Part shown: positions 36,768 through 48,865 of the stretch, piece after piece | How positions within the stretch are numbered: the first letter of the stretch is position 1 | Layout of the letters: each line of letters starts with the position of its first letter | NCBI GenBank assembly: GCA_030447315.1 | Contig: JAUJPD010000001.1 | Span: forward strand, 289,834 to 353,833 | Source of the DNA: Actinomycetota bacterium | GTDB taxonomy: Bacteria > Actinomycetota > CADDZG01 > WHSQ01 | Length of the DNA stretch: 64,000 nucleotides | Reading direction: 5' to 3' | Translations under genes and position numbers: made by a program | Notes under the pieces: generated by a model | The model's database searches: none | What the model saw: the letters and a program-made list of their open reading frames with translations, nothing else | What the model was told of the DNA's origin: nothing

Positions 36768-38054
36768 CTAGGGAAAGAGGCCGCGGGTCAGATGCGCCTC
36801 GGCCACCCGGCCCACGCCGATCCAGTGTGCAGCCTGCCGCATGGACAGGCCCTTGGATGAAGCGAGCTCGTAAACCTCGCCGAACGCGCGTTCCATGATC
36901 AACCGGAGGCGGTCGTTCACCTCCTCCTCGTCCCAGAAATACGCCTGTATGTCCTGGACCCACTCGAAGTAGGACACGGTTACTCCACCCGAGTTGGCGA
37001 GGATGTCGGGGACCACGAAGACCCCGCGGTCATGGAGGATCTTGTCACCCTCGAACGTGATCGGTCCATTGGCCGCTTCACAGACCACGGTCGCCTTGAC
37101 CTTGTCGGCGTTCTTGACGGTAACGACACCTTCGATAGCGGCCGGGACGAGGACGTCGCAGTCGATCTCGAGCAAGTCCTCATTGGTCAAGGGCTCGGCG
37201 GCTCCGTAACCGACCACCGTGCCGGCCTCTTGGGCATGTCGATTGATGGCCTCTGGATCCAGACCCTTCTCCCGGTAGAGACCGCCTTCCGCGTCCGAGA
37301 CAGCAACCACCCGGCAACCCGCATCGTGCAGGAGCTGAGCGGCATGACCGCCGACCTTTCCGTAGCCCTGGATCGCAACCGAGACCTCGTCGATTCCGAC
37401 TCCGAGGGCCTTGAGCGTGGAGAAGATCATGTACATGACGCCGCGTGAGGTGGCACCACCACGGCCTTTGGAACCCCCGATGCTGACAGGCTTGCCGGTC
37501 ACCACTCCCGGAACCGAGTACCCGGAGTTCATCGAGTAGGTATCCATGATCCAGCTCATGATCTCTTCGTTGGTGTTCATGTCGGGGGCCGGGATGTCTT
37601 TCTCCGGGCCGATGAAGGGAAGGATCTCCGAGGCGTAGCGCCGCGTCATGCGTTCGAGCTCCGAGCGCGTCAATTCCTTGGGGTCTACGCTGACGCCGCC
37701 CTTGGCGCCGCCGAACGGGATGCCTGCGATGGCGCACTTCCACGTCATCCACATCGCGAGTGCTTTCACCTCGTCGAGCCCCACGGCGGGGTGATACCGG
37801 ATACCGCCTTTGGCAGGTCCGCGGGTCACGTTGTGATGAACGCGGTAGCCCTGATACACCCGCGTGGAGCCATCGTCCATCTTGAAAGGCACCGATACGC
37901 TGAGAGATCGTTTCGGGCTGCGGAGGATGGCGTGAACGCCGGGGGCCAACCCCATGAGCTCCGCTACCTCATCTAGCTGCGCCAGCGCGGTCTCCCACGC
38001 GGTGTCATGCGAGGAGTCGTCGGGCGCGGGTGCTGCCACTGTGTCGGGTGCCAT
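36768..38054 (-). CDS. Glu/Leu/Phe/Val dehydrogenase (glutamate dehydrogenase)
   Basis: YQGYRVHHNVTRGPAKGGIRYHPAVGLDEVKALAMWMTWKCAIAGIPFGGAKGGV. Confidence 0.95.
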   Translation of the reverse strand: MAPDTVAAPAPDDSSHDTAWETALAQLDEVAELMGLAPGVHAILRSPKRSLSVSVPFKMDDGSTRVYQGYRVHHNVTRGPAKGGIRYHPAVGLDEVKALAMWMTWKCAIAGIPFGGAKGGVSVDPKELTRSELERMTRRYASEILPFIGPEKDIPAPDMNTNEEIMSWIMDTYSMNSGYSVPGVVTGKPVSIGGSKGRGGATSRGVMYMIFSTLKALGVGIDEVSVAIQGYGKVGGHAAQLLHDAGCRVVAVSDAEGGLYREKGLDPEAINRHAQEAGTVVGYGAAEPLTNEDLLEIDCDVLVPAAIEGVVTVKNADKVKATVVCEAANGPITFEGDKILHDRGVFVVPDILANSGGVTVSYFEWVQDIQAYFWDEEEVNDRLRLIMERAFGEVYELASSKGLSMRQAAHWIGVGRVAEAHLTRGLFP

Positions 38055-38056
38055 AG

Positions 38057-38130
38057 AGCCGGGTGTCGGATTCGAACCGACGACCTACGGTTTACAAAAC
38101 CGTTGCTCTAACCAACTGAGCTAACCCGGC
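38057..38130 (-). tRNA. tRNA-Thr (anticodon TGT)
   Basis: GCCGGGTTAGCTCAGTTGGTTAGAGCAACGGTTTTGTAAACCGTAGGTCGTCGGTTCGAATCCGACACCCGGC; complete cloverleaf. Confidence 0.95.
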
Positions 38131-38183
38131 GTTCCAGAGATGATTGCGATCCAGCGTACGACAGCTCAACAACGCAGCAGGCG

Positions 38184-38816
38184 CTAGACGGCTTCTACGT
38201 CTCTCGTTGCTAGGTGCTGCTCGAGCTTCCGTTTGATCCGCTGTAGCGCGTTGTCTATCGACTTCACGTGGCGACCCATCATGTCGGCGATCTGCTGATA
38301 CGACTTCCCGTCCATGTAGAGCTGAAGAACCTCGGTCTCCAGGTCCGAGAGCAGGCGGCCCATCGATGACTTGATGTTCGAGATCTCTTCCGCCGAGATC
38401 ACCAGATCGGCCGGATCGAGGGCACCGTGCACGAGGGCTTCCTCGAGAGGGCGCTCGTCATCGTTACCAGCGGGTTTGTTGAGGGAGACGTAGGAGTTGA
38501 GCGGGATGTGCTTCTGGCGGGTCGCGCTCTTGATAGCGGTGATGATCTGTCTCGTGATGCATAGCTCGGCGAACACGCGGAAGGCTGTGCTCTTGTCGGC
38601 CTGGAAGTCCCGGATCGCCTTGAAGAGCCCGATCATGCCTTCTTGCACGATGTCTTCTTTGTCGGCACCAGCGAGGAAGTAGGTACGAGCTTTGGCCCGG
38701 GCGTAGTGGCGATAACGATTCAAGAGCTCGTCGATCGCTTTGTCTTGTCCGGCGCGAGCTAGCTCGACCAGAGCGTTGTCTTCGGTGTCTTTCAAGGAAA
38801 GCCCCGGATCTACCAC
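38184..38816 (-). CDS. sigH: SigH-like sigma-70 factor (Firmicutes sigma-30/SigH type)
   Basis: YRHYARAKARTYFLAGADKEDIVQEGMIGLFKAIRDFQADKSTAFRVFAELCITRQIITAIKSATRQKHIPLNSYVSLNKP. Confidence 0.85.
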   Translation of the reverse strand: MVDPGLSLKDTEDNALVELARAGQDKAIDELLNRYRHYARAKARTYFLAGADKEDIVQEGMIGLFKAIRDFQADKSTAFRVFAELCITRQIITAIKSATRQKHIPLNSYVSLNKPAGNDDERPLEEALVHGALDPADLVISAEEISNIKSSMGRLLSDLETEVLQLYMDGKSYQQIADMMGRHVKSIDNALQRIKRKLEQHLATRDVEAV

Positions 38817-38874
38817 GTTGCCCCTTTGATCCCCGTGGATCTAGTTCTAGCTCTCTGTGACTCAGCGCGATCGG

Positions 38875-39639
38875 TCACAGGTTATCGGAAGCAACGGAGC
38901 GCCGGGCGACTTCGAACATCGCTATGGCCCCTGCGACCGCCACGTTGAGCGAGCCGATATGTCCCCTTTGGGGGATGCGCACCAGGCCGTCACAGCGCTC
39001 GCGCACAGCCTTGGAGAGCCCGCGACCCTCCGCCCCCAGGACCAGCCCGATGGAAGGCTCCATCAGCTTGGAGGTCCACACATCTTCGCCGGCGTCGGCG
39101 TCCAGTCCCACTACCCACACCCCGGCCTCTTTCGCTTGATCTATCGCCCGGCCGAGGTTCGTCACTCGCGCCACCGGGAGGATCTCGGCCGCACCGGCCG
39201 AAACGCGACGGACCGATGGGGTCACTCCCGCCGACCGGTGAGCAGGAACCACGACGCCGTGGAACCCGCAACACTCCGCCGTGCGGATCAGAGACCCAAA
39301 GTTGTGTGGGTCTGTTACCCCATCGAGGAACACGACGCACGCCTCGGGCACAAGCAGGTTCTCGAGGGTCGCGTAGCGGAAGCGACCGGTCACGGCGACG
39401 ACACCTTGATGGTTCTCGCCCTCCGACAAGCGGTCTATCTCTGCCCGCGGCACAACCTTGACCGGGATCGCGGCTTCCTGGGCCCTCTTCCTTATCTCGG
39501 CCAAGACCGGCGACGGCGCCAATCCGCTGGAGAACATGACCCGCTCGGCCGGCCGTCGAGCGCGTAGCAACTCCACAACGGGCTGCCGGCCCGAGAGGAT
39601 CGACTGCCCGCTGCCGTCGCCCTTACCGGGGCGCGACAT
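38875..39639 (-). CDS. rlmB: 23S rRNA (guanosine 2'-O) methyltransferase, TrmH family
   Basis: LDGVTDPHNFGSLIRTAECCGFHGVVVP...LVLGAEGRGLSKAVRERCDGLVRIPQRGHIGSLNVAVAGAIAMFEV. Confidence 0.93.
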   Translation of the reverse strand: MSRPGKGDGSGQSILSGRQPVVELLRARRPAERVMFSSGLAPSPVLAEIRKRAQEAAIPVKVVPRAEIDRLSEGENHQGVVAVTGRFRYATLENLLVPEACVVFLDGVTDPHNFGSLIRTAECCGFHGVVVPAHRSAGVTPSVRRVSAGAAEILPVARVTNLGRAIDQAKEAGVWVVGLDADAGEDVWTSKLMEPSIGLVLGAEGRGLSKAVRERCDGLVRIPQRGHIGSLNVAVAGAIAMFEVARRSVASDNL

Positions 39640-41077
39640 CCACCCGCCAGCGGGCTCCGGTCGGAGTGTCTTCGATCACTACGCCGAGGGCGGTGAGCTT
39701 GTCCCTGATCTCATCCGCCTCGTTGAAGGCTCGCTCCTTACGGGCGCGCTCGCGCCGTTCCAGCAGGTATTCGATCAAACTCGCGGCTAGGTGTGAGCCA
39801 TCGGATGAGGATTCGGAAAAGCTAAAACCCAGCACCCGCGTGAGCTCCAAGAAGGTGGCGACGTAGTCCTCGAGGTCTTCTCGCGCGGAATCGTCGCCCT
39901 CCAGGGTGGAGGACAGAAGCTTGTTTCCCTCCGTTACCAATTCGTGGACGGAAGCGAACGCTTCTGCGGAATTCAGATCGTCATCCATCGCCGCGATGAA
40001 GGTGGTGATGTACCCGCTGGCAGCTCCACGGGGAAGTCCGTCATCCGATCCGCGCGTGGCCACCGGCGCTTCCGGTAGCTCGCCCAGCGCGTGACGCGAC
40101 GATTCCGCGAACGTGCGCCATCGTTCATAGCTCTGCACCGCGTCCTCGAGAGCGGCTTGTGAGAACACCACCTGGCTCTTATAAGACCCTTGCAGCATCC
40201 AATACCGAACGGGCCCTCCGGAGAATCTCTGCAGCACCTCGCGAGCCAGCGCCACGTTGCCCAGTGACTTCGACATCTTCTCTGCATCCATCTGCACCAT
40301 CCCTGCATGCAGCCAGTAGCGAGAGAAAGGCTGGTGTCCTGAAAGCGCCTCCGACTGGGCGATCTCGTTCTCGTGATGAGGAAAGATGAGGTCGCTCCCG
40401 CCCCCGTGGATGTCAAAGCCCATCCCCAGGTATCTCTCGGACATGACCGAGCACTCGATGTGCCACCCCGGGCGGCCCGGGCCCCAGGGGGACTCCCATG
40501 CGGGCTCTCCCTCCTTGGCGGCCTTCCACAACGAGAAGTCGAGAGGATGCCGCTTGCCGGGATGAGGCTCCACGCGCCCACCTGCCCGCATGTCTTCCAG
40601 GCTCCTTCCCGAGAGCTTGCCGTAGTCCGGGAAGCTCTCGACAGAGAACCACACGTTGCCGCCGGCTTCATATGCAACTTGCTTCTCCACCAACCCGGCG
40701 ATCGCCTCGATCATCCCCGCTATGTGCTCGGTCGCACGCGGAACCTCGCTCGGACGATCCGCGCCCAACTCGGCGAGATCCTCTTCGAACGCCGCGGAGT
40801 ACTTCGCGGTGACTTCCTCGGGAGCGATCCCTTCGATCTTGGCGCGCTCGATGATCTTGTCGTCGACGTCGGTGTAGTTCATGACGAACGTGACGTCGTA
40901 ACCCCGGTAGGTCAGGTACCGACGGATCAGATCGAACCAGAGGATCGTACGCATGTTGCCGACGTGCGCGTAGTTGTAAACGGTCATGCCGCAGCAGTAG
41001 ATCCCCACCCTGCCTTCGTCGCGCGGCTCGAAGGGCCGAACGCTCCGCGTCATGGAGTCGTAGAGCTGGATCGGCAT
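39623..41077 (-). CDS. cysS: Cysteinyl-tRNA synthetase
   Basis: YCCGMTVYNYAHVGNMRTILWFDLI...HIHGGGSDLIFPHHENEIAQSEA-like...KMSKSLGN; start trimmed to MPIQLYDS. Confidence 0.96.
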   Translation of the reverse strand: MPIQLYDSMTRSVRPFEPRDEGRVGIYCCGMTVYNYAHVGNMRTILWFDLIRRYLTYRGYDVTFVMNYTDVDDKIIERAKIEGIAPEEVTAKYSAAFEEDLAELGADRPSEVPRATEHIAGMIEAIAGLVEKQVAYEAGGNVWFSVESFPDYGKLSGRSLEDMRAGGRVEPHPGKRHPLDFSLWKAAKEGEPAWESPWGPGRPGWHIECSVMSERYLGMGFDIHGGGSDLIFPHHENEIAQSEALSGHQPFSRYWLHAGMVQMDAEKMSKSLGNVALAREVLQRFSGGPVRYWMLQGSYKSQVVFSQAALEDAVQSYERWRTFAESSRHALGELPEAPVATRGSDDGLPRGAASGYITTFIAAMDDDLNSAEAFASVHELVTEGNKLLSSTLEGDDSAREDLEDYVATFLELTRVLGFSFSESSSDGSHLAASLIEYLLERRERARKERAFNEADEIRDKLTALGVVIEDTPTGARWRVDVAPR

Positions 41078-41082
41078 GCGGT

Positions 41083-41556
41083 TCAGACTAAAGGTTTGAT
41101 CAAAGCAACGGCCGTGGCGGCGATGCCCTCGCCACGGCCGATGAAGCCCATCCCATCGGTGGTCGTCGCCTTGACCGAGACGGTGTTGCCGTCGACGTGC
41201 AGAGACCGGGCCAGGTTCGCCCTCATCTCTGGCGCATGGGGTCCGATCCGGGGAGCCTCGGCGATGACGGTGGAATCGATGTTCACCACTTCGTATCCCC
41301 CCTCTCGCAGGGCGCCCGCTATGTGTTCCAGGAGCGACAGGCTCGACACGTCCTTCCATCGTTCTGAACCGGGAAACATGACACCCAGATCGCCAAGTCC
41401 CGCCGCGCCCAAGATGGCGTCGCCCACGGCATGACTGAGGACATCGGCGTCGGAATGACCTGCTAAGCCTCTGGGATGACGGAGATCGACGCCCCCGATG
41501 ATGAGGGCGCGATCATCCGCGAACCTGTGCGCGTCGTAACCGAAACCGATCCTCAC
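41083..41556 (-). CDS. ispF: 2-C-methyl-D-erythritol 2,4-cyclodiphosphate synthase
   Basis: (GTG)RIGFGYDAHRFADDRALIIGGVDLRHPRGLAGHSDADVLSHAVGDAILGA. Confidence 0.95.
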   Translation of the reverse strand: MRIGFGYDAHRFADDRALIIGGVDLRHPRGLAGHSDADVLSHAVGDAILGAAGLGDLGVMFPGSERWKDVSSLSLLEHIAGALREGGYEVVNIDSTVIAEAPRIGPHAPEMRANLARSLHVDGNTVSVKATTTDGMGFIGRGEGIAATAVALIKPLV

Positions 41557-42233
41557 CGCCCCACCTCGCGTGCGTGCGCCTCTGCACGCTGCAGATCGTC
41601 GGGATCCGTGATCTTGAAGGACAGGCTCGATCCGACAGCTACTGCCACGGTCCCGCCGTAATGCTCTATCAGCTGGGCGTCGTCGGTGCCCGTGACACCT
41701 TCGGCCGCGGCACGCTGATGAGCGTCGAGCAGGAACCGGGTTCTGAATGCCTGGGGGGTCTGCACGTTCCACACCTGTTCACGTTCCAAGGTCTCGACCA
41801 CGTACCCATCACGAACGAGCTTCACCGTTTCCTTCATCTGTAACGCGGGAACGGCCGCGTCACCATGCTGCAGCGCCTCGATCACCGCCGCGAACACCTG
41901 CGGGGGAGCGAACGGTCTGGCGGCGTCGTGGACGATCACCACGTCCGAGACGACATGCTCGAGACCCGCACGAACGCTTTCCTGACGCGTGGCTCCACCG
42001 GCGACGACGTGAGTCGCCTCGGGAAGCAGGCGGGTGGCTTCGTCGACTCGATCGGCGGGAACCACCACCGTGATGTCATGGATCTCCGCGGCCAAGATCG
42101 CATCGAAGCTCCATCGAAGCACGGGACGTCCGGCGAGGTTCAGGAACTGTTTCGGGGCACCGCCGGCGACGCGACGGCCGCTTCCACCTGCAGCGAGAAG
42201 CGCTGCCGGCGCGTGGTCTGGATCGTGGGCTAT
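41553..42233 (-). CDS. ispD: 2-C-methyl-D-erythritol 4-phosphate cytidylyltransferase; start codon uncertain (no upstream ATG/GTG)
   Basis: Frame open upstream of the ORF-track start: (ATA)AHDPDHAPAALLAAGGSGRRVAGGAPKQFLNLAGRPVLRWSF...VIVHDAARPFAPP. Confidence 0.85.
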   Translation of the reverse strand: MAHDPDHAPAALLAAGGSGRRVAGGAPKQFLNLAGRPVLRWSFDAILAAEIHDITVVVPADRVDEATRLLPEATHVVAGGATRQESVRAGLEHVVSDVVIVHDAARPFAPPQVFAAVIEALQHGDAAVPALQMKETVKLVRDGYVVETLEREQVWNVQTPQAFRTRFLLDAHQRAAAEGVTGTDDAQLIEHYGGTVAVAVGSSLSFKITDPDDLQRAEAHAREVGR

Positions 42234-42727
42234 CCGAGAACCTCGTCGAGCATCTTCTCGGCGGCCTCTTCGTCGCAGTTCTTGGAGAAGGTCAGCTCCG
42301 AGACAAGGATCTGACGCGCTTTGGTCAACATCCGCTTCTCGCCGGCCGCAAGACCCTTCTCTTTATCTCGTTGATGAAGACTACGAACGACGTCGGCAAC
42401 TTGATAGATGTCCCCCGACCGCAGCTTTTCGACGTTCGCTTTGAACCGGCGCGACCAGTTGGTCGTGTTGGTGGTGGGCTCGTTCTTCTTCAAGACCTTG
42501 AGCACCTTCGGGACCTCTTTGGCCGGAGTGACCTGTCGCAGACCCACTTCCTCGGTGGAGTCGGTGGGAACCATGAGGGTCAACTCGCCGTAAGCCAGCT
42601 TCAAGATGAAGTAGTCGCGTTTCTCGCCAAACATCTCTTTGACTTCGAGCTTCTCGATGATGGCTGCACCGTGATGGGGGTAGACGACCTTGTCGCCTAC
42701 ACGAAAAGAACGCGTCACTCTGAACAT
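42230..42727 (-). CDS. carD: CarD family transcriptional regulator
   Basis: FRVGDKVVYPHHGAAIIEKLEVKEMFGEKRDYFILKL...WSRRFKANVEKLRSGDIYQVADVVRSL. Confidence 0.95.
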   Translation of the reverse strand: MFRVTRSFRVGDKVVYPHHGAAIIEKLEVKEMFGEKRDYFILKLAYGELTLMVPTDSTEEVGLRQVTPAKEVPKVLKVLKKNEPTTNTTNWSRRFKANVEKLRSGDIYQVADVVRSLHQRDKEKGLAAGEKRMLTKARQILVSELTFSKNCDEEAAEKMLDEVLG

Positions 42728-42850
42728 CCCTCCCTGCGAGCAGTACCTTTAACGCCTGAAGAGGCGGTCAGACACGGAAAAGGGCCCTGAGAAGAGCTTG
42801 TGTCTAGGCTCAAGGGTAGCACGCGGCGTCCCAGAGCCTCTTTGAAGCGG

Positions 42851-44203
42851 TCACGCTGCGGCCGGGCTACCGGCGACGCGGATAGCTTCCGGAAGGTCCG
42901 CCACCTCGATCACGCGTATCCGGTCCGAGCTTGCTTGCGCTCCCCGCGGAACGATCGCCCGAGTGAACCCCAGACGTTCCGCTTCGGTGAGTCGCCGCTG
43001 GATGCCTGGAACGCGACGTACTTCGCCCGCAAGTCCGACCTCGCCCACCGCCAGAGTCCGATGATCGACCGGTCGGAGACTCTTTGATGACAACAGCGCC
43101 AAACACAGAGCCAGATCCGCGGCTGGCTCTTTGATGTGCAAGCCCCCGGCGGCCGCAACGAACACGTCGTCCTCCACCAGCTTGCAGAGCCCTCTCTGGG
43201 TGAGGACGCCGATCAAGAGAGACAGCCGCTTCGCGTCGTAACCGATGGCCACCCGTCGAGGTTGAGGGAGGCCGGAAGCAGCAACGAGGGCCTGCACTTC
43301 GATCAGCACCGGCCGGACGCCCTCGAGAGCAGGGAACACCGTGGAACCTGCAACGTCTGGCAAACGATCCGCGAGGAACATCGCAGAAGGATCCTGAACG
43401 CCCTGGAGCCCTTTCTCATCCATGATGAAAACACCGGCTTCATCACATGAACCGAACCGGTTCTTCAAGGCGCGGAGAAGTCTGAAGGTCCCGCTGCGTT
43501 CCCCCTCTAAAGAAAGAACCGTGTCTACGAGATGTTCTAAGGTCCGCGGCCCCGCGACCGTCCCTTCCTTGGTCACGTGACCGATCAAGACGACCGCGCT
43601 GCCGGTGGTCTTCGCGAATCGGACCAGGGCTCCTGCGCACTCTCGCACCTGGACCACCGAGCCCGGCGCCGAGTCATGGTCGGGATCCTCCAGGGTTTGT
43701 ATCGAGTCAACGACGAGCACGGCGGGGTTCTGTTGGACAGCCGCACTGAGGATCGCCGGAAGAGAGGATGACGCGGCGGCGCTCAGTCGCTCGCCCGCGA
43801 TGCCAAGGCGACATCCACGCATCGCTACCTGATCGAGCGACTCCTCGCCGGTTACCAACAAGGTCTGGTTGCCGCCTGTTTGGATCGCGTCGATCATCTG
43901 AAGCACCAGGGTCGACTTTCCAACGCCGGGATCGCCCGAGAGCAGGATCACGGATCCCGGAACGATCCCACCACCAAGCGTTCGATCGAGCTCGGAGATG
44001 TTGGTACGGATACGCGGAGCCGGACCACCCGGACGATCCAACCGGCATATCTCGGCAGCGGTGACCGCGCCGGGTCGCGCGCTGGAGACGCCGGGAGCAG
44101 GCGCAGACGCCGTTCCCCACGAGTCACAGGCCGGACAGCGCCCGAACCATCGCGGCGAGCTGTGCCCACATCCGTCACAGGAGAAACAGGTTGCCGTCTT
44201 CAT
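42851..44203 (-). CDS. radA: DNA repair protein RadA/Sms
   Basis: CDGCGHSSPRWFGRCPACDSWGT zinc finger; SGDPGVGKSTL; KNRFG motif; start trimmed to MKTATCFSC. Confidence 0.95.
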   Translation of the reverse strand: MKTATCFSCDGCGHSSPRWFGRCPACDSWGTASAPAPGVSSARPGAVTAAEICRLDRPGGPAPRIRTNISELDRTLGGGIVPGSVILLSGDPGVGKSTLVLQMIDAIQTGGNQTLLVTGEESLDQVAMRGCRLGIAGERLSAAASSSLPAILSAAVQQNPAVLVVDSIQTLEDPDHDSAPGSVVQVRECAGALVRFAKTTGSAVVLIGHVTKEGTVAGPRTLEHLVDTVLSLEGERSGTFRLLRALKNRFGSCDEAGVFIMDEKGLQGVQDPSAMFLADRLPDVAGSTVFPALEGVRPVLIEVQALVAASGLPQPRRVAIGYDAKRLSLLIGVLTQRGLCKLVEDDVFVAAAGGLHIKEPAADLALCLALLSSKSLRPVDHRTLAVGEVGLAGEVRRVPGIQRRLTEAERLGFTRAIVPRGAQASSDRIRVIEVADLPEAIRVAGSPAAA

Positions 44204-44292
44204 TAGGGCCGACGCTAACGACCGACTGAGATTTGGACCAACTCGTTGCAGGGAGCGGAGCGGGCGCCACCGTCGCCGGAGCGGACGCAACG

Positions 44293-44475
44293 AGCGGAGC
44301 GGGCGAGCCGACGTCGCCGAGTAGTTGTGAGGCGGAGGGACGGAGCGGGGTCGCGCCCGCGGGCGGCGGCGGTCGACCGGCGGAGCGGAACGAGCGGAGG
44401 CGGGACGTGTTCGATCCCGGAGGAGCCTCCGCGCAGCGAGCGGAGCCGGGCGAGCCGACGTCGCCGGAGCGGGGC
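44293..44475. repeat. GC-rich intergenic repeat region between clpC and radA
   Basis: gagcggagc(c)gggcgagccgacgtcgccg occurs twice; also ggcgggacgtgttcgatcccggaggagcctccgc and gagtagttgtgag, both shared with 52.85-52.97 kb. Confidence 0.75.
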
Positions 44476-44610
44476 TCTGGAGGCGCACGGCGTCGATACC
44501 GAAGCGACCCTGTCGCCGTGCGCCGGAAGGAGCAGGCCCCCGCCGATCAGGCGGCGGCCGTCGCGCCCCCGCGGGGCGGCGGCGGTCGGCCAGCGGAGCG
44601 GAGTGGGCGC

Positions 44611-44640
44611 GAAAAGACCCGGCCCCCTCGAGGACCGGGT
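44611..44640 (-). terminator. Rho-independent-like terminator downstream of clpC
   Basis: Minus strand GACCCGGTCCTCGAGGGGGCCGGGTCTTTT. Confidence 0.65.
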
Positions 44641-44663
44641 CTAAGTCGCCTTGGCTTGGTGGT

Positions 44664-47185
<2,522 letters not shown>

Positions 47186-47418
47186 TCCAGGCCTCCTTCG
47201 TTTTCTTCCGGAGAGGGCTGACCATCAGCCGTCTCCTGTTTCCCATTATAGGAAGAGGGAGTCTTTACCCTCGGTCTCTAGTCGCCACCCATAAGAACGT
47301 CGAAACGACCAGAAACGTTCCGGGTCTCCATCCCCGAATGGGCACACTTCAGGCCTCCCGAAGTAGCTCGTGGCGGGTCAGTGGACCGGATCCGAGCGCG
47401 GCGTCGTCACGCCGAAGA

Positions 47419-48807
47419 TCATGCCGCCGATAGTGGGCGCGGGGCCATCGGCGCGGGGTGCGCGCGGAACAGAAAGCGCCGGTCGCGACCGGAGATCTGG
47501 GTCCTGCCGCCGGACGTGGAGAAACCCCTGGCCAGCGGCACCCACGGAAGCGCGCCGGGTAGCCGGCGACTCTCGCGCGCGGCGCCGCGCTTCGGCACCA
47601 CCCACAGCCCTACGTTGATGGGCTCGACCGAGGTGTGGTCACCCGGTCCGAAGGTGACATCGAGGCCGCCGAACCGGCCTCCGGACAGTGCTTCCAGAGT
47701 CAGTGCGGCGTCACCCCCCGGCTCCGTCCTGCGAGCCGCCCACCCGATCATCTGAACAGCCTCATAGGCACGGCGCTCCCACCCCAAAGGTGGGCTCTCC
47801 CACCAGTTCGCGTACGCCGTCTGAAGGACTGGAGACTCGGGATCGGCAGGTAGTGGGCTCCGCGGGCATAGCTATCCGCCGCGATGGTGCCGGGAGCCGG
47901 GATCGAGCCCGTGGGGAACGAGGTGAGCAAGGAGTCGAATCCCACCACCTGGGGCCGCCACTGCCGGGCGTTCAGGCGGGTCTTGCGGCCCGAGGGGGCC
48001 GACGCGATGCGTGCGAGAGCCGTGGATCGGTAGGCGCTGCCTTGCCGGCGTAGGGCGTCGATGGTGGCCACCATGGCCGTGGGAGGGCCCTCCAGCACGA
48101 GCGCTTCGACCTTCTGACGCCGAAGCCGCCGAAGTTGCACAGCCAGGTTCTGCGGCGACTCCGGGTAGGTCTCGGACGCAACCAGACGCCGACCCGATCC
48201 TGCCAACGCCTCCGTCAGCGACCGGCGCGCCACCTCGCCCGACAGTGAATCGGTCGTCAGGGCACCTATCTTCCGATAGCGACGGTCTCGCAACGCGTAG
48301 TCGACGATCCGCTGAGCCTCCCAGACGTACGACGGCGACACCTGGAAGACGTGCTGGCTCAAAAGCCCGGCGCCAAAGAGGTCTCCGAAGCACAGCAGGG
48401 CCGGGATCCCGGCCTCGGCCAACACCTCCTCCGCCGGGGGCAGAGCCTCGGGGGACCCGCGTAGACGATGCCGAGCGTTCGCTGGGAGGCGGCCTGGAGC
48501 GCGACCAACTCGGTCGCCTTGCGCGGATCGCCCTCGTCGTCGACCGTGACGAGCTCGACCGCCGGCTCCCCTCGGAACGATCGCGGTTCAAGAGATGGAC
48601 GCCCAGGTGCGCGCCCTCGAAGGCATCGTCACCACGCCAGGAGTCGGGGCCGGAGAAAGTCCCGACCAACGCGACGACCAGGCTCTCGGAGCTGGTCGGC
48701 GACGCCTCGGGTGAGCGCGAGGGGAAGGTGACGGCGCCACCGTCGTTCGCCTGACACGAGGCCATGAACAAGACGGCGCAGGCCGCCGCGAGCGGTCTCG
48801 GTCGCAT
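47419..48807 (-). pseudogene. Branched-chain amino-acid-type ABC substrate-binding lipoprotein, at least three apparent frameshifts (pseudogene or sequence error)
   Basis: MRPRPLAAACAVLFMASCQANDGG...VVALVGTFSGPDSWRGDDAFEGAHLGVHLLNRD, then continuations in different frames (LAEAGIPALLCFGDL..., GWERRAYEAVQMIGWAARR...). Confidence 0.65.
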
Positions 48808-48865
48808 GGAGGCATCCTGCCATCGGCTCCGCACTATGCCGGCGAGGTCGCCTACGAGGAAGAGG

